From an uncultured Lachnospiraceae bacterium (GTDB lineage Bacteria > Bacillota > Clostridia > Lachnospirales > Lachnospiraceae), in assembly GCA_934418125.1 (NCBI GenBank), contig CAKRWT010000001.1, positions 62,001 through 126,000 on the forward strand: 64,000 nt of DNA, given 5' to 3'. This document shows, piece after piece, positions 35,246-44,133 of the stretch. A program made the translations under genes and the position numbers. The notes beneath the pieces were generated by a model. It was not told the DNA's origin. It worked only from the letters and a program-made list of their open reading frames with translations, and ran no database searches. Within the stretch, counting starts at the first letter, position 1, and every line of letters starts with the position of its first letter.

Positions 35246-36430
35246 CTATTTATTTCCAGAAATAATATTATCTATTAATGTAATCCATTTCTGAACAACT
35301 TTTTCTGGTTCTAATGTTTTTGCTTTTTCAATTGCTTTTTGAGACATTTCTTTTCTTATATTTTCATTTTCCGCAATGTAAATCATCGCCTGCACAAATT
35401 CATCTCTGTTAAAGGGTTGTACAATAATGCCCTCTCTGCCATCCGTTACAAGTGGCTCTATCGCAGGGATTCCATATGCAATGACCGGCAATCCCATCTC
35501 CAATGCCTCTGTTATCGTCATCGGGAACCCTTCCCATCGGGAAGTCATCAGGAAAACAGAACCCTTTAACAAATTTTCCTGCACCTCATTTACATATCCT
35601 GTGATTTCTACCTTGTCCTCTAGCTTATTATCCTGTATAAGCAGCTTCAGAGAATTTTCTAATCTTCCTCCGCCAATGATTCGTAATTTCCACTCTTTAT
35701 TGTGCTTATGAAAAGCAGAAAACGCTCTGATTAAATCATCATATCCTTTTTCCGTTTCCAGTCTTCCACACGTCACGAAACATTTTTGACTCATATCAGC
35801 CTTTTCTTCACTGCTAAAACTTTTAGGATTAGGAATGACACATGTTGTAAGCCCCAGTTCACTTTTATACTTTCTGGCAATATCATTATTCAAAACAACC
35901 CGTGCTTTCAACTTGCTTGCACACTGCTTATATACCTCCATACGGTTTTTATAATATCCCGTATGCCGGTCAAAATATCCCTCAAAAGAGCTGTGTTCCC
36001 AACTAATGCAAGGTGTTGTAATTTTATCTGCGATATAACCAAGCAGAATTGTATATGTGCCTGATACAGCTATCACAAGATCAAATTGTTCCCTGTTTAT
36101 CCTGTCCACCCATTCCTCTAAATGTGTTTTGGGATAAAATACATCTTTTAGGATTCTCTGGGACACTTTTCCCTTCGTTAATCCAGTATACGCATACGCA
36201 ATTTTGATACATTTGCTCCAGAATTTCTCATTTTCAGTTGTAACTTCTTCTACCCTGACTTTTTCCGAAAGTTTATAATTATTCTTTTTGCCGCCTTCAA
36301 GTTTTCGATTCTCATACGTATAAATTGTTACATCATAAAACTGTGATAATTCGTTTGCAATTAATGTTACAACCCGTTCTTCTCCCCCACATGCAAAAAG
36401 AGAACTCATGATAAATGCAATTCTTTTCAT
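35246..36430 (-). CDS. Glycosyltransferase family 4 (GT-B)
   Basis: 394 residues. Starts MKRIAFIMSSLFACGGEERVVTLIANELS, with the glycine-rich acceptor loop of GT4. The donor half has CFVTCGRLETEKGYDDLIRAF near 220-240, LRIIGGGRLENSLKLLI, VEITGYVNEV and SVFLMTSRWEGFPMTITEALEMGLPVIAYG near 292-321, a complete E-x7-E motif (EGFPMTITE). This is the wording of poly-glycosyl and N-acetylhexosaminyl GT4 enzymes such as PglH/PglJ. GGAGTAAACC gives the ribosome-binding site. The gene is AT-rich, unlike the gene upstream at 36496. Sugar unknown. Confidence 0.88.
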   Translation of the reverse strand: MKRIAFIMSSLFACGGEERVVTLIANELSQFYDVTIYTYENRKLEGGKKNNYKLSEKVRVEEVTTENEKFWSKCIKIAYAYTGLTKGKVSQRILKDVFYPKTHLEEWVDRINREQFDLVIAVSGTYTILLGYIADKITTPCISWEHSSFEGYFDRHTGYYKNRMEVYKQCASKLKARVVLNNDIARKYKSELGLTTCVIPNPKSFSSEEKADMSQKCFVTCGRLETEKGYDDLIRAFSAFHKHNKEWKLRIIGGGRLENSLKLLIQDNKLEDKVEITGYVNEVQENLLKGSVFLMTSRWEGFPMTITEALEMGLPVIAYGIPAIEPLVTDGREGIIVQPFNRDEFVQAMIYIAENENIRKEMSQKAIEKAKTLEPEKVVQKWITLIDNIISGNK

Positions 36431-36495
36431 GGTTTACTCCATCCAACAAACTAAATCTACCTCTATATAGTAGCATATAATACCCGATTAATAAA

Positions 36496-37710
36496 TCAGG
36501 AATCCAGTTGCTGCATCCTGACAAGTAATTCCTGATATTTCCGTTCCAAATCAAAATGCTCCCTTACATACTGTTTTGCGGCATTTCCCATGGAAGTTAC
36601 CAGTTGGGGATTTTCCCCCAGCTCCACAATGCGTCTGGCATAGTCTTTTGCAGACACGCAATGATAATATTCCTTACCATCCTCAGCCCCGATTCCTTCA
36701 ATCCCGATTTCATTGGTCAGTACCGGAATGGCTGCTGACATTGCCTCCAGCACCTTAACCTTGATTCCCGCTCCCAGCACTAACGGAGCCACAAGGCACA
36801 GGCACTCTTCAAAATAAGGTGTTACCTGTTCCACAAATCCCGTCACCGTAATCCGCTCATTCTGCGCATCCAGAAGTTCTCTGTAAGGTCTTGCCCCCAC
36901 AACCGTCAAATGATACTCCTTTGGAAGCAACGGCATTACTTCTTCTATCAGCCACATAACACTCCGGTGATTTTCCTCCCGGTGCATGGCACCATAGAAC
37001 AATAATTCTTTTGCTTTTGGTTTTCGCACAATCTGTCCATAATTTTCAAAATACACAGAAGACACAAATAGCCTGTTCTTATCTATCTGATTTTCTAACA
37101 GCAACCGTCCGTCTTTTGGATTGTTTGTCACGACCAGTTGTGCTGCCTGCAATGCCTGCAGTTCCTTTGTCTTCATATTGTTATATTGATACTGTGCAAT
37201 CTGCCTGTGCAGCCTGTCCTGTGCCAGTCCTATCCTTCGATAGAAATTCAGGAACAGCACATCCTCTTCAATGGCAACAATCGGCACTGTAGGATACCAT
37301 TTTCTGATATAGGGCATCAAAAGAATGATTTGTGTCCATTGCAGGATAATCATATCCGGTGCAGCATGCTTTGTTGCATATTGTCTAATCATCTTTTTGA
37401 GACAATGTCTCTCATAATTGAGTAAAACACCATTATAGGCATCCCATGGATTGAAATAGGAAAACCCGCTGTAGAACATTCTCCACAGTTTCTGGATGGG
37501 ATTTTTATCTAACACCACCAGCCGATGGTCAATTCCATATTGCTCCAAATCAAGCTTTTCCACTTCTCTTTGATAGCACATCGTTAGCAGCGTGATGTCC
37601 AGTTCTGGTTCCTGCTGCATCTTCTTCACATAAAAGTTATGCACCTTGCCACCCGCATGGTCTACTTTGTCGTAGGGTGCAAAATAGGAAATATACAACA
37701 CCTTTTTCAT
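36496..37710 (-). CDS. Glycosyltransferase family 4-like (GT-B)
   Basis: 404 residues. Starts MKKVLYISYFAPYDKVDHAGGKVHNFYVKKM. The middle has IVAIEEDVLFLNFYRRIG and the donor half KELLFYGAMHREENHRSVMWLIEEVMPLLP near 219-248, VVGARPY, VTGFVEQVTPYFEECLCLVAPLVLGAGIKVKVLEAMSAAIPVLTN near 290-334. The last block, G-x-G-I-K-x-K-x-L-E-A-M, is characteristic of the GT4 group that includes sugar transferases of the Stp1/WsaF type. It has an ATGA overlap with the GT2 gene upstream and GGAGAAACG before its ATG. It marks the left end of the GC-richer part of the window. Specificity unknown. Confidence 0.86.
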   Translation of the reverse strand: MKKVLYISYFAPYDKVDHAGGKVHNFYVKKMQQEPELDITLLTMCYQREVEKLDLEQYGIDHRLVVLDKNPIQKLWRMFYSGFSYFNPWDAYNGVLLNYERHCLKKMIRQYATKHAAPDMIILQWTQIILLMPYIRKWYPTVPIVAIEEDVLFLNFYRRIGLAQDRLHRQIAQYQYNNMKTKELQALQAAQLVVTNNPKDGRLLLENQIDKNRLFVSSVYFENYGQIVRKPKAKELLFYGAMHREENHRSVMWLIEEVMPLLPKEYHLTVVGARPYRELLDAQNERITVTGFVEQVTPYFEECLCLVAPLVLGAGIKVKVLEAMSAAIPVLTNEIGIEGIGAEDGKEYYHCVSAKDYARRIVELGENPQLVTSMGNAAKQYVREHFDLERKYQELLVRMQQLDS

Positions 37711-38621
37711 TTACGTTTCTCCTGATATGCTCCTGTAATCCCATGCCGGTAATCATGCACGGCTTCTTTCGTCGCCTTTACCATATCTTTTCTTCCCTGC
37801 AGGCTCCACAATCCCATCCACACCAGGCGGTTCAAGATAAAATAAAACAGAAACAAACCATATTCTGCTCCCAGATACTGTCTGGCACAAATCAACCAGT
37901 TGCGTGCGATATAATACGCATTGACTGCTTTCTCATTTCCCAACGTTGCCCCATTTACCTTATGGTAAACAACCGCACTGTGACAGTACCATATTGTTAC
38001 CTGCCTGCTTCTTGCCCGGAGGCTGTACTCATTATCTTCATAATACAGAAAGAATCTCTCGTCCAGATATCCCATCTGTTCAAATACCGGGCGGCTCATC
38101 AGGAAACAGCAACCCGTTGTAAATCCACACTGTCTGTCCTTGTCAAATTCCGCTCCATCTGTTTTGTTTAAACCAATATGTTTTGATTTCTTCAAAACCT
38201 TTGAGAATTCTCCCCCGGCACTCCACACAACATCCGGCCGGTCAGCATATTTTATCTTCGGGGTAATAATTCCCCCTTTTTCCTTTTGCAGCCTTACCAT
38301 CTGTGCTATCGCATCGGGTTCAATTACCGTATCATTATTAAGCAGCATGATATAATCCGGATTTTCTTCCAATGCCCTGCGGATTCCCAGGTTATTACCC
38401 TTGGCAAAGCCATAATTCTCTCCTGCCTGCAGCAACAGGACCTGCTCATTTTCTCCCCAATGTGCCTGTAATTGTTCATAAGAACCATCTGTAGATGCAT
38501 TATCCACGACAACAATCTGTAACCTGCCACAGCCAACGCTTTTCAGGATGGAAGTAATACAGGCATCATTGTATTTTAATCCATTATAATTTACCAGAAT
38601 AACACTTATTTTTTCTTCCAT
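37707..38621 (-). CDS. Glycosyltransferase family 2 (rhamnosyltransferase-like)
   Basis: 304 residues. ISVILVNYNGLKYNDACITSIL, VVDNASTDGSYEQL near 37-50, ENYGFAKGNNLGIRRAL near 66-82 and LLNNDTVIEPDAI near 92-104 (NND in place of DxD) are diagnostic of the WbbL/RgpB-like GT2 group, many of which transfer rhamnose. GCCFLMSRPVFEQMGYLDERFFLYYEDNEYSLRAR near 169-203 is the conserved second half. The C-terminus has one hydrophobic patch. It overlaps the GT4 gene upstream by 16 bases. AAGGAACC gives the ribosome-binding site. Rhamnose is a family-based suggestion only. Confidence 0.88.
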   Translation of the reverse strand: MEEKISVILVNYNGLKYNDACITSILKSVGCGRLQIVVVDNASTDGSYEQLQAHWGENEQVLLLQAGENYGFAKGNNLGIRRALEENPDYIMLLNNDTVIEPDAIAQMVRLQKEKGGIITPKIKYADRPDVVWSAGGEFSKVLKKSKHIGLNKTDGAEFDKDRQCGFTTGCCFLMSRPVFEQMGYLDERFFLYYEDNEYSLRARSRQVTIWYCHSAVVYHKVNGATLGNEKAVNAYYIARNWLICARQYLGAEYGLFLFYFILNRLVWMGLWSLQGRKDMVKATKEAVHDYRHGITGAYQEKRK

Positions 38622-39721
38622 ACCGGTTCCTTCAAGTATGCCAGATACTCTCCGGCAATCTTCTGCGGTGCATATCTGTCATAATCCACCGTAAAATCTG
38701 TCTTTCCTGTCTGAATCTTTTCTATCCATTCTTCTATATCATAAGGGTCTTCTACATAAACCGCTTTTCCCTGTGTAATTTCCGGAATAGAACTGCACTT
38801 TGTTGTCACTACCTGTGTTCCAAAAAGCATTGCCTCTATTGTCGGCATTCCAAACCCTTCAAAAACGCTGGGGAACAGAAAGGTATGACACTCCCGGTAC
38901 AGGGTGTTTCTCTCTTCATTACGGATAAATCCTGTCAGGATAATATGTCCTTCCAGATGCATTTCCTTTATCTGTTGCTGCAACTGTCCTGCTGCCTGCC
39001 CATTGACACCGCTAATCAGTAATTTATCCGGCAAATCCAGCTTTTCTTCCACAATTTTTGCCATCATCTGTATCAGGGTGGACAGATTCTTATGGGGTAT
39101 CATCTGGCTGACCGTATAGAAAAACTGCCCGGAAGCAATCTGATATTTCTGTTTCAATAACTCAAAATCCGACACTTCCTCCTTGCGAATCAGAATCGGA
39201 TTATAAATCACTTTTATTCCCTGCCGATGATATTTTTCCTCAATATCCTGCTTTACCCAATTGGAAATCGCTACAATTCTTGCTGCATTCCAGGTATCCA
39301 TCCGCCAGCATAACCGGGAATAAGCCACCTCATGAAAAGGATGGTATTGCGGATAATGCCATGCCTGTAAATCATGAATAACGCAAGTATATTCAATCCC
39401 GCCATTCAACCATGGTTTACAATATACCGGTTCAAAGCATCTGTGAAATCCATGTTTTCTTAAGAATCGGTTCTGGGCAAAATTCTGCCACAGAATTCTC
39501 TTCGCAATCCCTGCCGAAGCAATGGGTGCCTGTAAGATGTGAAACCGGGCATCCTTTGCATAATGCTGAAAGGTTTCTGCGTTATCCTCCGAAACCAGTA
39601 AGGTAAATTCAAACGCTTCCTCCAGCTTGCCCATACCATCTAACAGATTCCGGATAAAGGATTCTGTTCCTCCCACTTTACCGGGTCTGAGCCATAAAAG
39701 GTCAATCGCTGTCTTTTCCAT
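38606..39721 (-). CDS. Glycosyltransferase family 4 (GT-B)
   Basis: 371 residues. The start contains LLWLRPGKVGGTESFIRNLLDGM, the acceptor loop. VIHDLQAWHYPQYH near 120-133 and ARIVAISNWVKQDIEEKY near 151-168 are typical of mannosyl/rhamnosyl GT4 enzymes. The donor half has FFYTVSQMIPHKNLSTLIQMM near 202-222, ILTGFIRNEERNTLYRECHTFLFPSVFEGFGMPTIEAMLFGTQVVTTKC near 257-305, with EGFGMPTIE as the active-site glutamate motif. The 5' end overlaps the DUF2304 gene by 20 bases. It is soluble and probably membrane-peripheral. Sugar unknown. Confidence 0.88.
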   Translation of the reverse strand: MEKTAIDLLWLRPGKVGGTESFIRNLLDGMGKLEEAFEFTLLVSEDNAETFQHYAKDARFHILQAPIASAGIAKRILWQNFAQNRFLRKHGFHRCFEPVYCKPWLNGGIEYTCVIHDLQAWHYPQYHPFHEVAYSRLCWRMDTWNAARIVAISNWVKQDIEEKYHRQGIKVIYNPILIRKEEVSDFELLKQKYQIASGQFFYTVSQMIPHKNLSTLIQMMAKIVEEKLDLPDKLLISGVNGQAAGQLQQQIKEMHLEGHIILTGFIRNEERNTLYRECHTFLFPSVFEGFGMPTIEAMLFGTQVVTTKCSSIPEITQGKAVYVEDPYDIEEWIEKIQTGKTDFTVDYDRYAPQKIAGEYLAYLKEPVWKKK

Positions 39722-40067
39722 CTTCCAGTTCCCTAATCCTTTTCTCCAACATGCTTACCTGTTGGATTAAAATCCTAATTTTTAACTGCTGCCTCGACAC
39801 AATCGATGTCAGTGTCATCAAAATCATAAAAATAAACGCCAGGCACATCAGATACAATCCATTCATATTGCTCTGAATTCCAAACAGCCCTACAATCTTA
39901 AGCAAAAGCTCCGGGAAGAAAATCATGACAGCCATAACCACACCGGCTGCCAGCCAGATTAAGGTATATTTTAATTCCAGCATCTTTTGTTTCAGATAAT
40001 GCAATATAATGATAAAATAACAGATTACCGCTATGATAAGCGTAATTTGCAGATTCTGTGGTATCAT
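39702..40067 (-). CDS. DUF2304 small membrane protein
   Basis: 121 residues with three hydrophobic helices (about 7-25, 33-52, 68-88) and a charged C-terminal coiled-coil-like tail (QQLKIRILIQQVSMLEKRIRELE). This matches the DUF2304 layout. Such genes usually sit right beside a polyisoprenyl-phosphate GT2 gene, and here it overlaps the one at 40064 by ATGA. A role as partner or flippase-like helper of that enzyme has been suggested by context. GtrA has a similar size but four helices. The function is not experimentally known to me. Confidence 0.83.
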   Translation of the reverse strand: MIPQNLQITLIIAVICYFIIILHYLKQKMLELKYTLIWLAAGVVMAVMIFFPELLLKIVGLFGIQSNMNGLYLMCLAFIFMILMTLTSIVSRQQLKIRILIQQVSMLEKRIRELEDGKDSD

Positions 40068-40792
40068 TTCTGTTTCTTTCCTCTCCTGATTCCAAAGCTC
40101 AGCCTTCTGATTGCCATTGCCAACGTAACCTTACACATATAATAAACCGACTTTTTCAGCGTAATAGAACTTGTTCCATTCTCACGTTCCCGCATAATTA
40201 CCGGATATTCCCTGATTTTGCCTCCATGGACTGCCGCTATGACCATCGCCTCCGGTTCCGGATAATCTGCCGGATAATCCTTCGCAAAAATACCGATAAA
40301 CCGCCGGTTTACCAAACGGTAGCCGCTCGTAATGTCCTTTACCCTTACTCCTGTCAGCAGCCATCCCAGTACACTTAAGAAAGTAATACCGGTTCGCCGC
40401 AGGGAGGAAGACTGAAATCCTTCCCGTTCTACAAACCGGGAACCAATCACGCAATCTGCCTGTTCCTTCTCCATACACTCCAGCATTTTTGCCAGGAATG
40501 CCACATCATGCTGCCCGTCTCCGTCAATCTGCACCGCATAGTCATATCCTTTGTCCCATGCATAACAGTACCCGGTCTGCACCGCTCCGCCAATTCCCAT
40601 GTTAATAGGCAGATTTAATACCTGATACCTCTGTTTTCTGCATACTTCTGCAGTCTGGTCCGTAGAGCCATCATTGATAATGATATAGTCATACTGCGGA
40701 TAATTCTCAATTAAATTGTTCACTACCTTTTCAATATTCTCTGCTTCATTGTAGGCAGGAATAATAATCAGGACTTTCTTTTCTCTTTCCAT
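40064..40792 (-). CDS. Polyisoprenyl-phosphate-type GT2 (DPM1-like), partner of DUF2304
   Basis: 242 residues from the ATG at 40792, overlapping the upstream membrane protein gene by 25 bases. A GTG at 40825 would add eleven residues, and neither start has a strong ribosome-binding site, so translation is likely coupled. VLIIIPAYNEAENIEKVVNNL, IINDGSTDQT, LPINMGIGGAVQTGY and VQIDGDGQHDVAFL (DGDGQHD metal site) are typical of DPM1-type enzymes, followed by SGYRLVNRRFI. Only a weak hydrophobic stretch occurs at the C-terminus (YYMCKVTLAMAI), so DUF2304 may provide the membrane part. Expected product: polyprenyl-phosphate-sugar for the GT-C-like protein encoded just upstream. Confidence 0.86.
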   Translation of the reverse strand: MEREKKVLIIIPAYNEAENIEKVVNNLIENYPQYDYIIINDGSTDQTAEVCRKQRYQVLNLPINMGIGGAVQTGYCYAWDKGYDYAVQIDGDGQHDVAFLAKMLECMEKEQADCVIGSRFVEREGFQSSSLRRTGITFLSVLGWLLTGVRVKDITSGYRLVNRRFIGIFAKDYPADYPEPEAMVIAAVHGGKIREYPVIMRERENGTSSITLKKSVYYMCKVTLAMAIRRLSFGIRRGKKQK

Positions 40793-42318
40793 CCGGTAAT
40801 CCAACTCTTCCCGTGGGTTTCCCACAGTTCTAATAATAACATAAAGTAACTGATATAAAAGATTCCAAAGTTATAGACAAGATACCGCTGCTGCCCAAAA
40901 AAGATAATGGAAATCACGCCCACCAGCACCAGATTTACGCCAAGCACTACTGCCATGAATGCCGCTTTCCTGTTATCAGCCTTTTTATCCCTAAATGCCC
41001 ATACCATCAACGCAATCGCTGAAAGGTACAGGAATAAGGTTATCAGATGGCATAACAGATAAATGGGGGCAATCTGGAAAAATACCGTGCTGATAAATGC
41101 CTGGGGCAGCAGCAGCAGCGTATGATACAGGAACCTGCCAAAGTGTTCCTTTAATAAGGCAATTCCTATCTGCATCTGCGTCTGGCTTCTGATTCCATTA
41201 TATACATTACTGTCAAACGCTTCCTGTAAATTATCTTTATAATCACTTAACTGGGCGAGATTACCGACTTCCCCAACTCTGCCAATTCCGCCGGCAATAT
41301 CCTTCCATGCCCATAACCCCGGAGTATAATAAGCATAACGGCATTGGTCTTCATCCACTGCCTGATACATTATCTCAAAAATACGTCTGGACTCTCCATC
41401 AAATAGTACACAGTCCTCTGCATCCGCTTCATACATTCCCCGGGAATAGATTAGGGTAATATACTGACTGGTCGTAACATACTCCGACGCAGTATTTTTC
41501 TCCTTTGACGCAGCTTCCTGTACTTCGTTTTCTTCCGTCCCTACATCCTGATTTGCCATCTGGGCTGCTGCTTTTTCTGCTGCCACAGCTCTCGCTGCAT
41601 TTTTTGCAGTCTGCATCTGATAGGCACTGCTAATACGCCCGGTCAGACGGATTCCTGCCAGACTGATAACGAAACAGGTAATTATCCCTAAAAGTCCCAG
41701 TAGAAGTCTCTCGCTGCCTCGTTTCCCATACTTTGCTACGATTACATAGCAAAAAAGCAATCCGCAGACTCCATATAAAATCTGAAGCTGTGACCTGGTG
41801 GCTGCCATAAAAATTTCTACCACCAAAGCAATTCCTGTCCAGACAATACTCTTCTTCCAAATTGCCTGCAGCACCGCTGCCATAAACAAATAAAATGTTG
41901 CATAGGCAATTCCTTCTGTCAGGATTGCCTGCGTTGTCATTCCCTCCGGTAAATCCGTTGTAAAAGGTAACATGGCAAGCAAAAAGCAACCATAGGATAC
42001 CCAATAAGGTAATTCAAATTTACCTCTAACCATTCTTACAAAAACAAGCAGGCACAGAGTGGCAAAAACAGCCTGTTCCCAGGTAACTGCCATCAGATAC
42101 GTGTTTTCCCCGAATAAAAACCGGTTCAACTGAAGAAAGAATGGATAGACTGGCATAACCCCTTCTACATAACGGGTAATCGTCATATAACTATAGCTGT
42201 CATCATACATAATCGGCTGCCCATTCCCCGGTATCCGGAACAATAACAGTCCAAGAACCACCAATGACAGATAAAACAGCATATCCTTCTGTCTCTTATT
42301 CAACTGTACCTTACCCAT
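40768..42318 (-). CDS. Polytopic membrane protein, GT-C-like
   Basis: 516 residues from the ATG at 42318 (AGGAAC eight bases upstream); a TTG at 42339 has a ribosome-binding site directly against it and is less likely. About eleven hydrophobic helices are seen. After the first helix the outside loop holds PIMYDDSYSYMTI, an acidic pair as in GT-C enzymes. A long hydrophilic, Ala/Glu-rich loop (about 228-330: AARAVAAEKAAAQMANQD onward) is unusual. It probably uses the polyprenyl-phosphate-sugar made by the DPM-like/DUF2304 pair directly downstream, transferring it to the glycan outside the cell. No named family recognised; the function is inferred from layout and neighbours. Confidence 0.65.
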   Translation of the reverse strand: MGKVQLNKRQKDMLFYLSLVVLGLLLFRIPGNGQPIMYDDSYSYMTITRYVEGVMPVYPFFLQLNRFLFGENTYLMAVTWEQAVFATLCLLVFVRMVRGKFELPYWVSYGCFLLAMLPFTTDLPEGMTTQAILTEGIAYATFYLFMAAVLQAIWKKSIVWTGIALVVEIFMAATRSQLQILYGVCGLLFCYVIVAKYGKRGSERLLLGLLGIITCFVISLAGIRLTGRISSAYQMQTAKNAARAVAAEKAAAQMANQDVGTEENEVQEAASKEKNTASEYVTTSQYITLIYSRGMYEADAEDCVLFDGESRRIFEIMYQAVDEDQCRYAYYTPGLWAWKDIAGGIGRVGEVGNLAQLSDYKDNLQEAFDSNVYNGIRSQTQMQIGIALLKEHFGRFLYHTLLLLPQAFISTVFFQIAPIYLLCHLITLFLYLSAIALMVWAFRDKKADNRKAAFMAVVLGVNLVLVGVISIIFFGQQRYLVYNFGIFYISYFMLLLELWETHGKSWITGWKEKRKS

Positions 42319-42342
42319 CCTTTTGTGTTCCTGTGCCAACTC

Positions 42343-44115
42343 CTACTTTCCTCCAAATACATCCTCTTTACTTCTTTCACGCACTTTTCCTTCCCCTACT
42401 TCATAAATCTTGTCCACATTACGAATCGTGGTCAGTCTGTGTGCGATAATAATCATTGTCTTTAATCCCTGTAAATGGTCAATGGCTTCCATAACAGCAC
42501 TTTCTGTCTCGTTATCCAGGGCAGAGGTTGCCTCATCCAGTACCAGGATTTCCGGGTCGTGATATAATGCCCTTGCAATACCGATACGCTGTCTCTGTCC
42601 ACCGGACAGACGTACTCCTCTGTCGCCTACGATAGTATCCAGTCCATGGGGCAGGCTGTTGATAAACTCTGTAAGCTGTGCTTTTTCCACAGCCGCCTGC
42701 ACGGCTGCCTCATCTATCTGTGCTTCCTTGATACCAAAGGCAATGTTATTCCGGATGGTATCGTCTGACAGATAGATAACCTGCGGGATATAACCAATCT
42801 GGGCATGGAAGGTCTTTGGCTTCTCATGGACATTGATTTCATCTGCCATAACCACACCCTTCTGAGGCACCAGAAGTCCCAGGATAATATCTACCATGGT
42901 GGTTTTTCCGGCACCGGATGCCCCGATAAATGCCACCGTTTTGCCCTTCTGAATGGTAAGGCTTGCGCCGTCAATGACAGGTTCTTCCGTATCCGGATAG
43001 TAATAAGTCACGTCTTTCACTTCTATGGCATTTTTCAGATTCCACTTTTCTGCCACTTCATGGTCCTGTTTCTCCACATAGTCTTCGATTTCCACCAAAT
43101 CTTTATAGATTAAATCAACGGACGGAAATGCGTACAGCATATTGGTGGCATATTCATTGATTCTGCCTACACTGGGCATCAGTCGGAACGCTGCCACAGC
43201 AAATACGGTCAACTGTGGTATGTAATATACCAAATCAGCCTCGCCAAAGGTCATTTTTACAATAATGGCAATGAGCAGACCGGTAATGGCAACTGCCTCT
43301 ACCAGATACTTTGGCAAAATGGAAATAGTACGGGACAGTCTCAGTCCTCTTGCAAATTTCGCATAATATTTCTGATATTCGTCAATAAAGAAAGAATCTC
43401 TTTCCAGAATCTTGATTTCCTTAATACCTCCCAGTGCCTGGTTCATCCACTGGTAGATTTTTCCCTGATATGCCTGGTTATCCCGTCCTAACTGATTGCT
43501 GTATCTTCTGGTACAGGCAAGGAAGGTTCCCACGAACACGACTAACAGGGAAACTACAATAATGGTAATGGACTTGCTGACAAAGAGCAGGTAAATACCC
43601 AGAACCAGACATACCACCAGTTCAGTTGCAAGCTCCATGAAATACAGGATAACCTGCATGAATCTGCCGGTATCTTCCTGTATGGTTCTCTGCAAGGAAG
43701 CAATATTCTTGTTCAGATGAAAGGTATAGGGCTCCTTCATATAGGTCTCTAACAGTCTGGTAGACAAGCGCATCTGGGTGCTGTAGGAGAACTTGTAGAT
43801 ACAGTTTTTCTCCACAATCAGATAGATGTTCTTGATTAAATAAACGGCAATGATGGCACAGGACAGTGCAATCATGAAATTCTTCGTGCTGCTAAAATGC
43901 AGGCCGTCATAAAACAGCTTCAGATACCAGGTTCTCTGTATAGTCTGCGGATTGGAAATAATGTTAATAAAGGGCATGAAAATGGTAACGCCCAGCAGTT
44001 CCAGGAAACTGCCAATCACAACGGCTACTAATAAGATGGCAATTTTTCTCTTATCCTTTGCTGTAAAAATATATCCTAATTTGGTAAAAATACCTGTTTT
44101 TTTCTTTTCTCCCAT
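42343..44115 (-). CDS. ABC transporter, fused permease-ATPase (PglK/MsbA-like glycolipid flippase), no. 4 from left
   Basis: 590 residues: six helices in the first 320, then an ATPase with GASGAGKTT, GYIPQVIYLSDDTI, LSGGQRQRIGIARAL, ILVLDEATSALD and IAHRLTTI, all complete. It uses LSGGQ rather than FSGGQ and its codons are GC-richer than those of nos. 1-3, in line with its neighbourhood. So it did not arise by recent copying within the locus. Cargo is likely a lipid-linked sugar. It lies only 10 kb from a Wzx flippase in the same direction, which suggests that the two serve different glycans or different intermediates. Confidence 0.9.
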   Translation of the reverse strand: MGEKKKTGIFTKLGYIFTAKDKRKIAILLVAVVIGSFLELLGVTIFMPFINIISNPQTIQRTWYLKLFYDGLHFSSTKNFMIALSCAIIAVYLIKNIYLIVEKNCIYKFSYSTQMRLSTRLLETYMKEPYTFHLNKNIASLQRTIQEDTGRFMQVILYFMELATELVVCLVLGIYLLFVSKSITIIVVSLLVVFVGTFLACTRRYSNQLGRDNQAYQGKIYQWMNQALGGIKEIKILERDSFFIDEYQKYYAKFARGLRLSRTISILPKYLVEAVAITGLLIAIIVKMTFGEADLVYYIPQLTVFAVAAFRLMPSVGRINEYATNMLYAFPSVDLIYKDLVEIEDYVEKQDHEVAEKWNLKNAIEVKDVTYYYPDTEEPVIDGASLTIQKGKTVAFIGASGAGKTTMVDIILGLLVPQKGVVMADEINVHEKPKTFHAQIGYIPQVIYLSDDTIRNNIAFGIKEAQIDEAAVQAAVEKAQLTEFINSLPHGLDTIVGDRGVRLSGGQRQRIGIARALYHDPEILVLDEATSALDNETESAVMEAIDHLQGLKTMIIIAHRLTTIRNVDKIYEVGEGKVRERSKEDVFGGK

Positions 44116-44133
44116 AACCAGGGGCTCCTCCTG

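Noticed and set aside
36431..36480. Promoter-like AT-rich stretch before the GT4 gene at 35246
   Set aside because: Several TATA-like hexamers occur but none has a matching -35 element at 16-18 bases.
36483..36500. Seven-base-pair hairpin at the stop codon of the GT4 gene at 36496 (minus strand)
   Set aside because: No run of T follows it on the transcribed strand, and the stem is AT-rich with one G-T pair, so it is not a convincing terminator.
4645..44115. Reading the four ABC proteins as multidrug exporters
   Set aside because: Motifs alone do not exclude it, but each is embedded among transferases on the same strand, with overlapping or very short spacers, which fits lipid-linked glycan flipping far better.
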